From an uncultured Collinsella sp. (GTDB lineage Bacteria > Actinomycetota > Coriobacteriia > Coriobacteriales > Coriobacteriaceae): a stretch of DNA of 6,123 nucleotides. The notes below the pieces were generated by a model. It was given only the letters and a program-made list of their open reading frames with translations, made no database searches and was not told where the DNA came from. The stretch covers positions 1-6,123 of the forward strand of contig CABUDI010000041.1 in assembly GCA_902490305.1 (NCBI GenBank), read 5' to 3'. Of the stretch, positions 1 to 5,108 are shown in pieces (the first letter of the stretch is position 1; every line of letters starts with the position of its first letter). Position numbers and translations under genes: made by a program.

Positions 1-66
1 GTGCAACCGGGCCGCATGCCCGAGGACATTTTCAGAGGTAAGCCCTCGGCCCCGTGATGGGATAGA

Positions 67-1404
67 TTACCTGTCGACCCTGGCCGACCACTCCCAGCAG
101 CCCACCGGCTCGCCGTCGATGAGTACGTTGCCCCCGTCGAAGTCTTGATAACACAGGTCGTTGAATTGGTGGATCCACACGCCATGGTTGAACGTCTTCT
201 TGGGCGAGCCGTCGGCCTCGCGGTAACGCCCGGTCAGATCCTCGACATGGCTAAAGTACGTGAGGTGCACGTTGGCGCCGGCAGCGCGCAGGCGAGCCGT
301 GAGCGGCAGCACGGTCTCCTGCGGTATCACGAGCTCATCGCCCTTGGAGTGCGTAAACCACAGCGGTGTCTTGGCAAGGGCAGCAACGTCCTCGTCCGTG
401 GCGTTGTACCACGGCGCGCAGCAGGGAAGGCCCGCGGCGAAGAACTCGGGGCAGTCGGCGCACAGGCGCAGCGTCATAAAGCCGCCGTTGGAAAGGCCAG
501 CGACCACGATGCGGTCGGTGTCGATGCGGTCGGCATGCTCGGCGACAAACTCGTCGATGAGCGCCTTAATGACGGGGGAGTAGATGCTCTGGTTGGAGTG
601 GCCGAGCTGCTCAGTGCCGTTGTCCATCCAAAACGTGGGCGACTGCGGCACGAGAACCCAGGCAAAGCCGCCAAAGTAGCGTTGGATCTGCGCCTGGCTG
701 ATGGCCGTCACGCGGTTGCCGATATAAGCGCGCGTGGCGCCCTCGCCTTGCGTAGCGCCCTTGCCCTCGCCAGCGCCGTGCAGGTACACCACGAGCGGGG
801 CCTTCTGGGGCACGACTGTCGTTTCGGGCGCGAAGGGGTTGAAGCAGGCGGAGTCCTCGGCCTTAAAGCTGGGCTCAAAGAAGCCGTACTCGAGCGCGAT
901 GCCGTTGACGGCGGTCTTTTGCGTGGCATTGCTCCAGCCCTTGAGCGCGGGACAGATGTCGCCGCGGCAGGTGTCAAAGACCAGGCCGCAGGTTGGATCG
1001 TCACCGTCATTGCCGGGAAGGGCCGCGAGCTGCGTGATGCGCAGCTGGTCGTCGAGCAAGCGCGAGCCCATCACGCTGCCCTCGATCTTCTTGGTCAGGC
1101 GCTGCTCGGCGATCTCGAGCGCCACATGGGTGCCAAAGGCGAGCTTGCGTCCGCACTCATCGCACGGATAGGCGGCGAGGACGTCGACATAGCCTACGGA
1201 AGGTGCGGCGTGGTCGGCGCCGCGCTCTTTGCGCATCAGGATCTCGCCCGTGCGTTCATGGCGCTCTACATATATATGGAAGGTGCGCGCATCGATATCG
1301 TTGGCGCGAACGGTGCACGGCAGGTCGAGCACGACTTTGCTGATCCAGGGGCCAAAGTCTCCCAGCGTGGTGACGGTTGCGTAGGTGCACGATTTGAGTT
1401 CCAT
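67..1404 (-). CDS. Alpha/beta-hydrolase esterase (prolyl oligopeptidase / PHB depolymerase-like)
   Basis: A 445-residue serine hydrolase with no signal peptide or membrane segment, so probably cytoplasmic. Residues 1 to about 170 are beta-rich and resemble the Ig-like N-terminal domain found before some esterases. The hydrolase fold follows: YLHGAGE (207-213) supplies the oxyanion-hole HG, GLSNGG (303-308) is the nucleophile elbow with Ser305, Asp356 in HSKGDE is the likely acid, and His407 in FNHG the likely base. The start is well supported by AGGAGG (plus-strand 1411-1416), six bases before the ATG. It is transcribed divergently from the PTS gene and shares its control region. Fourteen cysteines, including CDEC (81-84), CADC (315-318) and CC (328-329), are many for a cytoplasmic enzyme. 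The substrate is unknown. An esterase acting on acylated sugars or plant phenolic esters is plausible from context, and a peptidase is less likely. Fold and triad are confident, substrate is not. Confidence 0.85.
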   Translation of the reverse strand: MELKSCTYATVTTLGDFGPWISKVVLDLPCTVRANDIDARTFHIYVERHERTGEILMRKERGADHAAPSVGYVDVLAAYPCDECGRKLAFGTHVALEIAEQRLTKKIEGSVMGSRLLDDQLRITQLAALPGNDGDDPTCGLVFDTCRGDICPALKGWSNATQKTAVNGIALEYGFFEPSFKAEDSACFNPFAPETTVVPQKAPLVVYLHGAGEGKGATQGEGATRAYIGNRVTAISQAQIQRYFGGFAWVLVPQSPTFWMDNGTEQLGHSNQSIYSPVIKALIDEFVAEHADRIDTDRIVVAGLSNGGFMTLRLCADCPEFFAAGLPCCAPWYNATDEDVAALAKTPLWFTHSKGDELVIPQETVLPLTARLRAAGANVHLTYFSHVEDLTGRYREADGSPKKTFNHGVWIHQFNDLCYQDFDGGNVLIDGEPVGCWEWSARVDR

Positions 1405-1410
1405 GAGCTG

Positions 1411-1416
1411 CCTCCT
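1411..1416 (-). promoter_or_regulatory. Ribosome binding site of the esterase gene
   Basis: Reading the minus strand, AGGAGG lies six bases before the ATG at 1404-1402. This is a near-perfect Shine-Dalgarno sequence at good spacing and fixes the start codon. Confidence 0.85.
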
Positions 1417-1454
1417 CTGTGCCGCGAGTGGTAAACATCAGCGGCAATACAACT

Positions 1455-1466
1455 TAAACATGTTTA
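1455..1466. promoter_or_regulatory. 12-bp perfect palindrome, operator candidate (esterase side)
   Basis: TAAACATGTTTA is a perfect palindrome about 50 bases upstream of the esterase start and is followed at once by another GTTTA. Its position near the minus-strand promoter region suits a repressor site. It shares its half-site with the palindromes at 1537-1550 and 1772-1788. Confidence 0.45.
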
Positions 1467-1536
1467 GTTTAATGCAGAGCTACAGAACAGGCAGATGAAC
1501 TCGGTAAACGGTCAAAATGAACACTCAACAAATTAC

Positions 1537-1550
1537 TAAACATTCGTTTA
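1537..1550. promoter_or_regulatory. Inverted repeat TAAAC-N4-GTTTA, operator candidate
   Basis: TAAAC (1537-1541) and GTTTA (1546-1550) form a perfect inverted repeat with the four-base centre ATTC. The half-sites match those of the palindromes at 1455 and 1772, but the spacing differs (2, 4 and 5 or more bases), which is unusual for one dimeric repressor. Confidence 0.4.
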
Positions 1551-1568
1551 TCACCATTTAGCAGGGCT

Positions 1569-1588
1569 TTTGTTGATGGGTCAACAAA
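1569..1588. repeat. 8-bp perfect inverted repeat TTTGTTGA-tggg-TCAACAAA
   Basis: Two perfect 8-base arms around a 4-base loop. The right arm TCAACAAA also occurs alone at 1525-1532, so the motif exists three times within 64 bases. This favours a protein-binding site over a simple hairpin. No T-tract follows on either strand, so it is not a terminator. Confidence 0.45.
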
Positions 1589-1716
1589 GAATAGAGGTGT
1601 TTAGCAAATTAAAAGACCACGTAAATAGGCATTTAGCAGCAGAGCGTCAAATAGACAATCCCTTACCGTTCAAGTACGTTCACCCCCGATTTCCTACCGT
1701 TCACCGGACTACAGAC

Positions 1717-1728
1717 GGCAAAATTGCC
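1717..1728. repeat. Short palindrome GGCAA-AA-TTGCC
   Basis: Five-base perfect arms with a two-base centre. It overlaps the candidate -35 hexamer TTGCCA (1724-1729) of the PTS promoter, a suitable place for a regulator, but a palindrome this short can arise by chance. Confidence 0.25.
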
Positions 1729-1753
1729 ACAAATTAGACGTTCCGTGTAAACT
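1724..1753 (+). promoter_or_regulatory. Candidate promoter of the PTS gene (TTGCCA-N18-TAAACT)
   Basis: TTGCCA (1724-1729, five of six to TTGACA) and TAAACT (1748-1753, four of six to TATAAT) are separated by 18 bases, predicting a start near 1760 and a leader of about 135 bases. GTAAAC half-sites lie on and just after it (1747, 1761, 1772), where a repressor would block initiation. An alternative -10, TATAGT at 1825-1830 (five of six), has no good -35. Both calls are tentative. Confidence 0.3.
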
Positions 1754-1771
1754 AAAGCCCGTAAACGTTCA

Positions 1772-1788
1772 GTAAACACCTTGTTTAC
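1772..1788. promoter_or_regulatory. Inverted repeat GTAAAC-N5-GTTTAC, operator candidate (PTS side)
   Basis: Perfect six-base arms with a five-base spacer, about 110 bases upstream of the PTS start. Two further direct GTAAAC copies stand at 1747 and 1761, spaced 14 and 11 bases, giving a tight cluster of four half-sites in 42 bases. This is the strongest operator-like cluster on the PTS side. Confidence 0.5.
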
Positions 1789-1842
1789 GACAGCGTATCC
1801 AAGGGTTCGGTGGCCGTAAGGGGTTATAGTCGCCGAGCCAAA

Positions 1843-1871
1843 GGCGTGCCTACGCCCAAACGAGTAGGCAC
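1843..1871 (+). promoter_or_regulatory. Structured PTS leader with two mutually exclusive hairpins
   Basis: GTGCCTAC (1846-1853) pairs perfectly with GTAGGCAC (1864-1871) around a 10-base loop. GGCGT (1843-1847) can instead pair with ACGCC (1852-1856) around GCCT, which breaks the first hairpin. The structure ends 10 bases before the purine-rich ribosome binding site. No T-tract follows, so any role would be in translation or RNA stability, not classical attenuation. Confidence 0.4.
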
Positions 1872-1881
1872 ACGATGATAT

Positions 1882-1890
1882 GGGGAGGGG
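1882..1890 (+). promoter_or_regulatory. Ribosome binding site that decides the PTS start
   Basis: GGGGAGGGG lies just before the ATG at 1895, with the GGAGG core (1884-1888) six bases away. It overlaps the earlier in-frame ATG at 1880, which has no Shine-Dalgarno sequence of its own, so 1895 is the correct start. Confidence 0.8.
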
Positions 1891-1894
1891 TCCC

Positions 1895-3322
1895 ATGGCA
1901 GTAGATAACAAGCAGATTGCCACCGATGTCCTCGAGCTCGTGGGCGGTGCGGAGAATGTTTCCGTCGCCACCAACTGCATGACGCGCCTGCGTCTGACGC
2001 TCAAGGACAACAACAAGGCCGACGTGGAGAAGATCAAGAAGGTCAAGGGTGTTCTGGGTTGCCAGTTCGCCGGCAGCCAGCTCCAGGTCATCATCGGCCA
2101 GAACGTGCCCAAGGTGCTCGCCGAGTTCGTCGCCATGTCCGGCGTCAAGCAGGGTGCCGCGGTCGACGAGAACCTCGATGCTCCCAAGGAGAAGTTCGAG
2201 CTCAAGAACCTGCCGAACATCATCCTCGACTATCTGTCGGGCTCCATGACCCAGCTGATCCCGCTGCTCATGGCCGGCGGTCTGTTCCGCACCATCGCTG
2301 CGGTCCTCGGTCCCACCATGCTCGGCGTTCTCTCTGACACCGATCCGACCTACACGTTCCTCTACACCACCCTGTACGAGGCCACGTTCACCTTTATCCC
2401 CATCTACCTGGGCTATGCCGCCGCTAAGAAGCTCGGCGCCTCCCCGGTTCTGGGCATGCTCCTCGGCGGCGCCCTCATGGCCCCGTCCGTCGTGAGTGTC
2501 GCGACCCAGGATGGCGGCGGAATCATCTCCGTCTACGGCATTCAGATCGCCGCTGCCAACTATCAGCAGTCCGTCCTGCCGATTATCCTTTCGGTGCCTG
2601 TCCTCTACTTCGTCGAGAAGTTCTTTAAGAAGGTCATGCCCGACGTGCTCTCCACGGTCTTCACGCCGTTCTGCACCATGATCGTCACCATCCCCATTGC
2701 CTTTATCGTCCTCGCCCCGCTCGGCAACGAGATCGGTAGCCTCATCGCTAACGCCCTCTTCGGTCTCGCTGACATGGGTGGCGTCGGTATCCTGATCGTC
2801 ATGGCCGTCCTCGGCGCCTTCTGGCAGCTCTTCGTGGTCTGCGGCATGCACATGCCCGTCATCCTGCTCGCTCAGGTTCAGATCATCGCTGCCGGCTACG
2901 ATCCCTTCGTCTTCGTTTCCACCAACTGCGCTATGGCCGCTGTCTGGGGCTGCGCCTTCGGTGCCTTCCTCAAGATGAAGAACCCCGACGAGAAGGGTCT
3001 CGCCCTGGGCTACGTCATCTCCGCCATCGCCGGCGGCGTCACCGAGCCCGCGCTCTTCGGTATCTTCATGCGCTTCCGTCGCACCATGTTCGGTATGTTC
3101 ATCGGCGGTGCCATCGGCGCCGTGTTCTCCGGCCTCATGGGTGTTACCTACTACCTCGCCGGTGGTGCCTCCAACTTCCTGGTCTTCACCAACTACCTGC
3201 AGGGTGGCCAGATGAACACCGTCTGGGCTATCGTCGGTATGGCAATCTCCTTTGTCATCGCCGCTGCCGTCGTCTTCGTCGCCGGCTTCTCCAAGGAGGA
3301 GCTCGCCGAGATGGAGGCCTAA
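1895..3322 (+). CDS. PTS transporter EIIBC, glucose/beta-glucoside superfamily
   Basis: A 475-residue inner-membrane permease that imports and phosphorylates a sugar in the phosphoenolpyruvate phosphotransferase system. The EIIB domain occupies about 1-85; Cys28 in TNCMTRLR is the phosphorylated residue. After a linker (about 85-105) comes EIIC with about ten hydrophobic segments, including the loop PIYLGYAAAKKLGASPVLG (169-187) and the signature GGVTEPALFG (380-389), whose Glu and Pro belong to the sugar site. The protein ends at 475 with a short charged tail, so the EIIA domain fused in BglF-type proteins is absent and a separate EIIA must donate phosphate. Codons are strongly C-ended (CTC, ATC, GTC, TTC) and more biased than in the neighbours, suggesting high expression. 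A strong terminator follows. Substrate is unassigned: beta-glucoside, sucrose- or trehalose-type sugars are all possible within the family. Confidence 0.93.
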   Translation: MAVDNKQIATDVLELVGGAENVSVATNCMTRLRLTLKDNNKADVEKIKKVKGVLGCQFAGSQLQVIIGQNVPKVLAEFVAMSGVKQGAAVDENLDAPKEKFELKNLPNIILDYLSGSMTQLIPLLMAGGLFRTIAAVLGPTMLGVLSDTDPTYTFLYTTLYEATFTFIPIYLGYAAAKKLGASPVLGMLLGGALMAPSVVSVATQDGGGIISVYGIQIAAANYQQSVLPIILSVPVLYFVEKFFKKVMPDVLSTVFTPFCTMIVTIPIAFIVLAPLGNEIGSLIANALFGLADMGGVGILIVMAVLGAFWQLFVVCGMHMPVILLAQVQIIAAGYDPFVFVSTNCAMAAVWGCAFGAFLKMKNPDEKGLALGYVISAIAGGVTEPALFGIFMRFRRTMFGMFIGGAIGAVFSGLMGVTYYLAGGASNFLVFTNYLQGGQMNTVWAIVGMAISFVIAAAVVFVAGFSKEELAEMEA

Positions 3323-3362
3323 GGCCAAGCCATTCGGTCGCATACGACCTTACCTACACGAC

Positions 3363-3400
3363 AGGGCCCCGTCAGGCGCAAGCCCGGCGGGGCCCTTCTT
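3363..3400 (+). terminator. Rho-independent terminator after the PTS gene
   Basis: GGGCCCCG (3364-3371) pairs perfectly with CGGGGCCC (3388-3395), extended by A3363-T3396, with an inner GGC-gcaa-GCC mini-stem in the loop. TTCTT follows on the plus strand. A small hairpin GGTCG-cata-CGACC (3336-3349) lies between stop codon and terminator. It should end most PTS transcripts before the glycosidase gene, which then needs its own promoter or read-through. Confidence 0.85.
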
Positions 3401-3460
3401 GCAAGGTAGACTGGAGTGGGCAAGTGGTGTCCGCCCGCAGGGGTTTGTTAAACGGCGGGG

Positions 3461-3489
3461 GCTTTCGCATCAGGGGTTACCGCGAAAGC
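3461..3489 (+). promoter_or_regulatory. Hairpin in the leader of the glycosidase gene
   Basis: GCTTTCGC (3461-3468) and GCGAAAGC (3482-3489) form a perfect 8-bp stem with a 13-base loop, and G3460-T3490 can add a wobble pair. It lies 32 bases before the ribosome binding site. Just upstream are a GC stem CCGCC/GGCGG (3431-3435/3454-3458) and the inverted repeat GTTT-gtt-AAAC (3443-3453), which carries the TAAAC motif of the divergent region. No T-run follows, so a role in RNA stability, protein binding or operator function is as likely as attenuation. No convincing promoter hexamers were found in 3401-3520. Confidence 0.45.
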
Positions 3490-3521
3490 TTCTGCCGGTT
3501 CGCAATTCCTTTATCGAGCGA

Positions 3522-3526
3522 AAGGA
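3522..3526 (+). promoter_or_regulatory. Ribosome binding site that decides the glycosidase start
   Basis: AAGGA ends one base before the ATG at 3528 but seven bases before the ATG at 3534. Normal spacing therefore favours 3534 over 3528; the two differ by only two residues. Confidence 0.6.
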
Positions 3527-3533
3527 CATGCAG

Positions 3534-4847
3534 ATGAGTTTGGGAAAACTGACCGTCAACGGTCGTCAGGACGGTTTTTTGTGCGAGGGCAAGCCGTTCT
3601 TTTGGTTTGCCGATACGTGCTGGAGTGCGTTTACCAGCATCCCCGAGGCCGACTGGGACTACTATCTGACCCGCCGCGCCGAGCAGGGCATGAACGTGCT
3701 GCAGATTAACACGCTGCCGCAGTGGGATCGCTGCTGCCCCGATCTGGGCATTTGGCCCTATGCCAGCGAGGATGGCGTGCGCTTTGATTGGTCTCAACCC
3801 AACCAGGCGTATTGGGATCGCGCCGCCGCCATGTGCCGCGCTGCCGTCGAGCACGGCATTCGTCCGGCGCTCGTGCTCATGTGGTGCAACTACGTGCCCG
3901 GTACCTGGGGCGCTAAGATCGCCGAGCGTTGCGGTGCCGAGGTTATGCCGCGCGAGGAGGTCCGTGCCCACGTTGCCCGCGTCGTCGAGAACCTGGGCGA
4001 GTTCGATCCCGTCTATGTGGTGACGGGCGACACGGACTTTGCCGGTGACGAGGCGATTGCCTATTACGAGGATGCGCTCGACGAGGTTGCGAAGCGCGCG
4101 CCCGAGGCCCTGCGTACCATGCACATCAATCGCGGTAACCGCACGATTCCCGCGCAGTATTTGGACCGCCTGGACTTCTATATGTTCCAGCCCGGCCACA
4201 ACTACGAAGGCCAGCCCGAGGCCTGGCACCTGCCGCAGGACTTTATCGCCAGCTATCCCAAAAAGCCGATGGTCAACTCCGAGCCCTGCTACGAGCAGAT
4301 GGGTGCGTCGCGCAACGTGTACTGGCGTTTTACCGCGCAGGACTGTCGCGCGAGCGTGTGGTCTTCGATCCTTGCCGGCGCCAGCGCGGGCGTGACCTAC
4401 GGCGCCCACGGCGTTTGGAACTGGCAGACATCGCGCAGCCAGGGTTCGGTGCTGGGCGAGGGCTTTGACATGCCGTTCCGCTGGCAGGAGTGTCTGCAGT
4501 TTGCGGGCGTGTGGGATTTTGCCGCCATCGAGCACGTGCTTGCCGGCCTGGGTGCCACGGCTAGCGACGACGCTCTCGCCGTTATCCCGGCACAGGAGCT
4601 GCTCGATGACGCGCGCGAGTCCATCCGTGTGGCGCGTATTGGCGAGCGTGTCGTCACCTATCTGCCGCGCACCACGGCACTTACGTTTAAGCTCGATAGT
4701 GCGCGCGGCTGGTCGGCGACGGCCCTCGACATGGAGGCCAAGCGTATCGCCAAGCTGCCCGTTCGCGACAATGGCGACGGCACCGTGCGCGTGGCTCAGC
4801 ATTCCTTTGAGCACGACGCCCTGGTGATCCTGACGCCCGAGCACTAA
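3534..4847 (+). CDS. DUF4038 / apiosidase-like glycoside hydrolase
   Basis: A 437-residue (beta/alpha)8-barrel glycoside hydrolase without signal peptide, hence cytoplasmic. The sequence opens with a strand reading GKPFFWFADTCW (19-30), typical of the family, followed by GMNVLQINTLPQW (52-64) and an MWCNYVPG segment (116-123). Candidate catalytic acids are Asp166/Asp168 in VVTGDTDF and Glu250 in VNSEPCYE, placed as the Asp and Glu pair of GH140-like apiosidases. GAHGVWNW (290-297) is another family hallmark. Residues from about 345 form a beta-rich C-terminal domain of the type that follows DUF4038 in relatives. Family members cut apiose or related sugars from plant polymers or glycosides, but the specificity here is unknown. 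It lies downstream of the PTS gene beyond a terminator, same strand, and probably acts on an imported glycoside. Longer open frame upstream to 3252 runs through the PTS gene and terminator and is not used. Confidence 0.85.
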   Translation: MSLGKLTVNGRQDGFLCEGKPFFWFADTCWSAFTSIPEADWDYYLTRRAEQGMNVLQINTLPQWDRCCPDLGIWPYASEDGVRFDWSQPNQAYWDRAAAMCRAAVEHGIRPALVLMWCNYVPGTWGAKIAERCGAEVMPREEVRAHVARVVENLGEFDPVYVVTGDTDFAGDEAIAYYEDALDEVAKRAPEALRTMHINRGNRTIPAQYLDRLDFYMFQPGHNYEGQPEAWHLPQDFIASYPKKPMVNSEPCYEQMGASRNVYWRFTAQDCRASVWSSILAGASAGVTYGAHGVWNWQTSRSQGSVLGEGFDMPFRWQECLQFAGVWDFAAIEHVLAGLGATASDDALAVIPAQELLDDARESIRVARIGERVVTYLPRTTALTFKLDSARGWSATALDMEAKRIAKLPVRDNGDGTVRVAQHSFEHDALVILTPEH

Positions 4848-5108
4848 CGCTCGAGCTTCGATCCCGAGTTGCTCCCTCGGCCCGGGCACCTCCCTCCCTT
4901 TTCCGATATCAACAACCCAGTCCCCTTTATAAGTTGCGGTGGAATAGTTCCTAAATGACAGCCCGGGCCGGTCAAACAGGAACTATTTCACCGCAACTGC
5001 TGTTGGGGCATTTGCGCCGGATGCGTAACAGTTCGGGCATTGCGTGGATACTAAGACCCATTCTCCATTAAAATGGTTTTCCGGACATCTAAGCGGGTGG
5101 GGGTTACC
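4848..5108. other. Intergenic region between glycosidase and membrane-protein genes
   Basis: 261 bases with no credible gene. It holds weak stems after the stop codon, CGAGC/GCTCG (4838-4842/4849-4853, spanning the stop) and CCGAG/CTCGG (4864-4868/4876-4880), neither followed by a proper T-tract. Then come the long stem-loop at 4932-4998 and, before the next gene, CCATT-AA-AATGG (5065-5076). The octamer GCCCGGGC occurs twice (4880-4887 and 4961-4968). No clear promoter pair was found for the downstream gene. Confidence 0.6.
4932..4998. repeat. Long stem-loop with 21-bp arms, candidate dispersed palindromic element
   Basis: Arms at 4932-4952 and 4978-4998 match at 20 of 21 positions. The only mismatch (G4942 against T4988) becomes a G-U wobble in plus-strand RNA, giving an unbroken 21-pair helix. 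The 25-base loop contains TGAC/GTCA (4956-4959/4971-4974), which can extend the stem past a three-base internal loop, and the palindrome GCCCGGGC. No T-tract lies on either side and the flanking genes run in the same direction, so it is not an obvious terminator. It may be a repetitive extragenic palindrome, a tiny MITE-like element, or an RNA processing or stability element. Confidence 0.7.

Larger units (their letters stand above)
1405..1894. promoter_or_regulatory. Divergent, repeat-rich control region between esterase and PTS genes
   Basis: 490 bases without a credible gene, clearly more AT-rich than the flanking coding sequence. It separates two divergent genes, so it must carry both promoters. 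The pentamer TAAAC or its complement GTTTA starts at 1432, 1455, 1462, 1467, 1505, 1537, 1546, 1599, 1748, 1762, 1773 and 1783, twelve times, where roughly one or two are expected by chance. Several copies pair into palindromes listed separately. Other short repeats are TCAACAAA (1525, 1581, inverted at 1569), TTTAGCA (1557, 1600, 1632) and TACCGTTCA (1664, 1695). Two copies read GTAAACGNTCA (1504, 1761) and resemble half of a LacI/GalR-type operator around a central CG. I infer a multi-site regulatory region controlling both genes; no regulator gene is in the window. Confidence 0.7.

Noticed and set aside
18..51. Possible terminator for the esterase gene, CCGAGG/CCTCGG with CGGGC-cgcat-GCCCG (8-22)
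   Set aside because: The stems are only 5-6 bp, overlap one another and lack a T-tract on the minus strand; too weak to annotate.
145..1434. A 429-codon plus-strand open frame opposite the esterase gene
   Set aside because: It has no family-like motifs, and it mirrors the codon pattern of the minus-strand gene, which has a clear catalytic triad and ribosome binding site. Similar full-length antisense frames oppose the PTS gene (1850-3343) and the glycosidase (3477-4889); all are artefacts of GC-rich codon use.
1880..1894. An in-frame ATG five codons before the PTS start
   Set aside because: The ribosome binding site GGGGAGGGG overlaps it and is correctly placed for 1895; EIIB proteins of this type begin close to that Met.
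1663..2223. A 186-codon minus-strand frame entering the divergent control region
   Set aside because: Most of it is antisense to the EIIB coding region, the part in the intergenic region has no recognisable domain, and no ribosome binding site precedes it.
3252..3533. An upstream extension of the glycosidase reading frame
   Set aside because: It overlaps the PTS gene in another frame and runs through the terminator; family similarity begins just after 3534, where a properly spaced ribosome binding site exists.
4864..4903. Weak stem CCGAG/CTCGG with TTTT about 19 bases later as a terminator of the glycosidase gene
   Set aside because: The five-base stem and the distance to the T-run do not meet a normal Rho-independent terminator pattern.
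5011..5031. GCGCCGGATGCGTAA resembling enterobacterial REP sequences
   Set aside because: Only a short partial match, no matching inverted arm, and the genome type is not enterobacterial.
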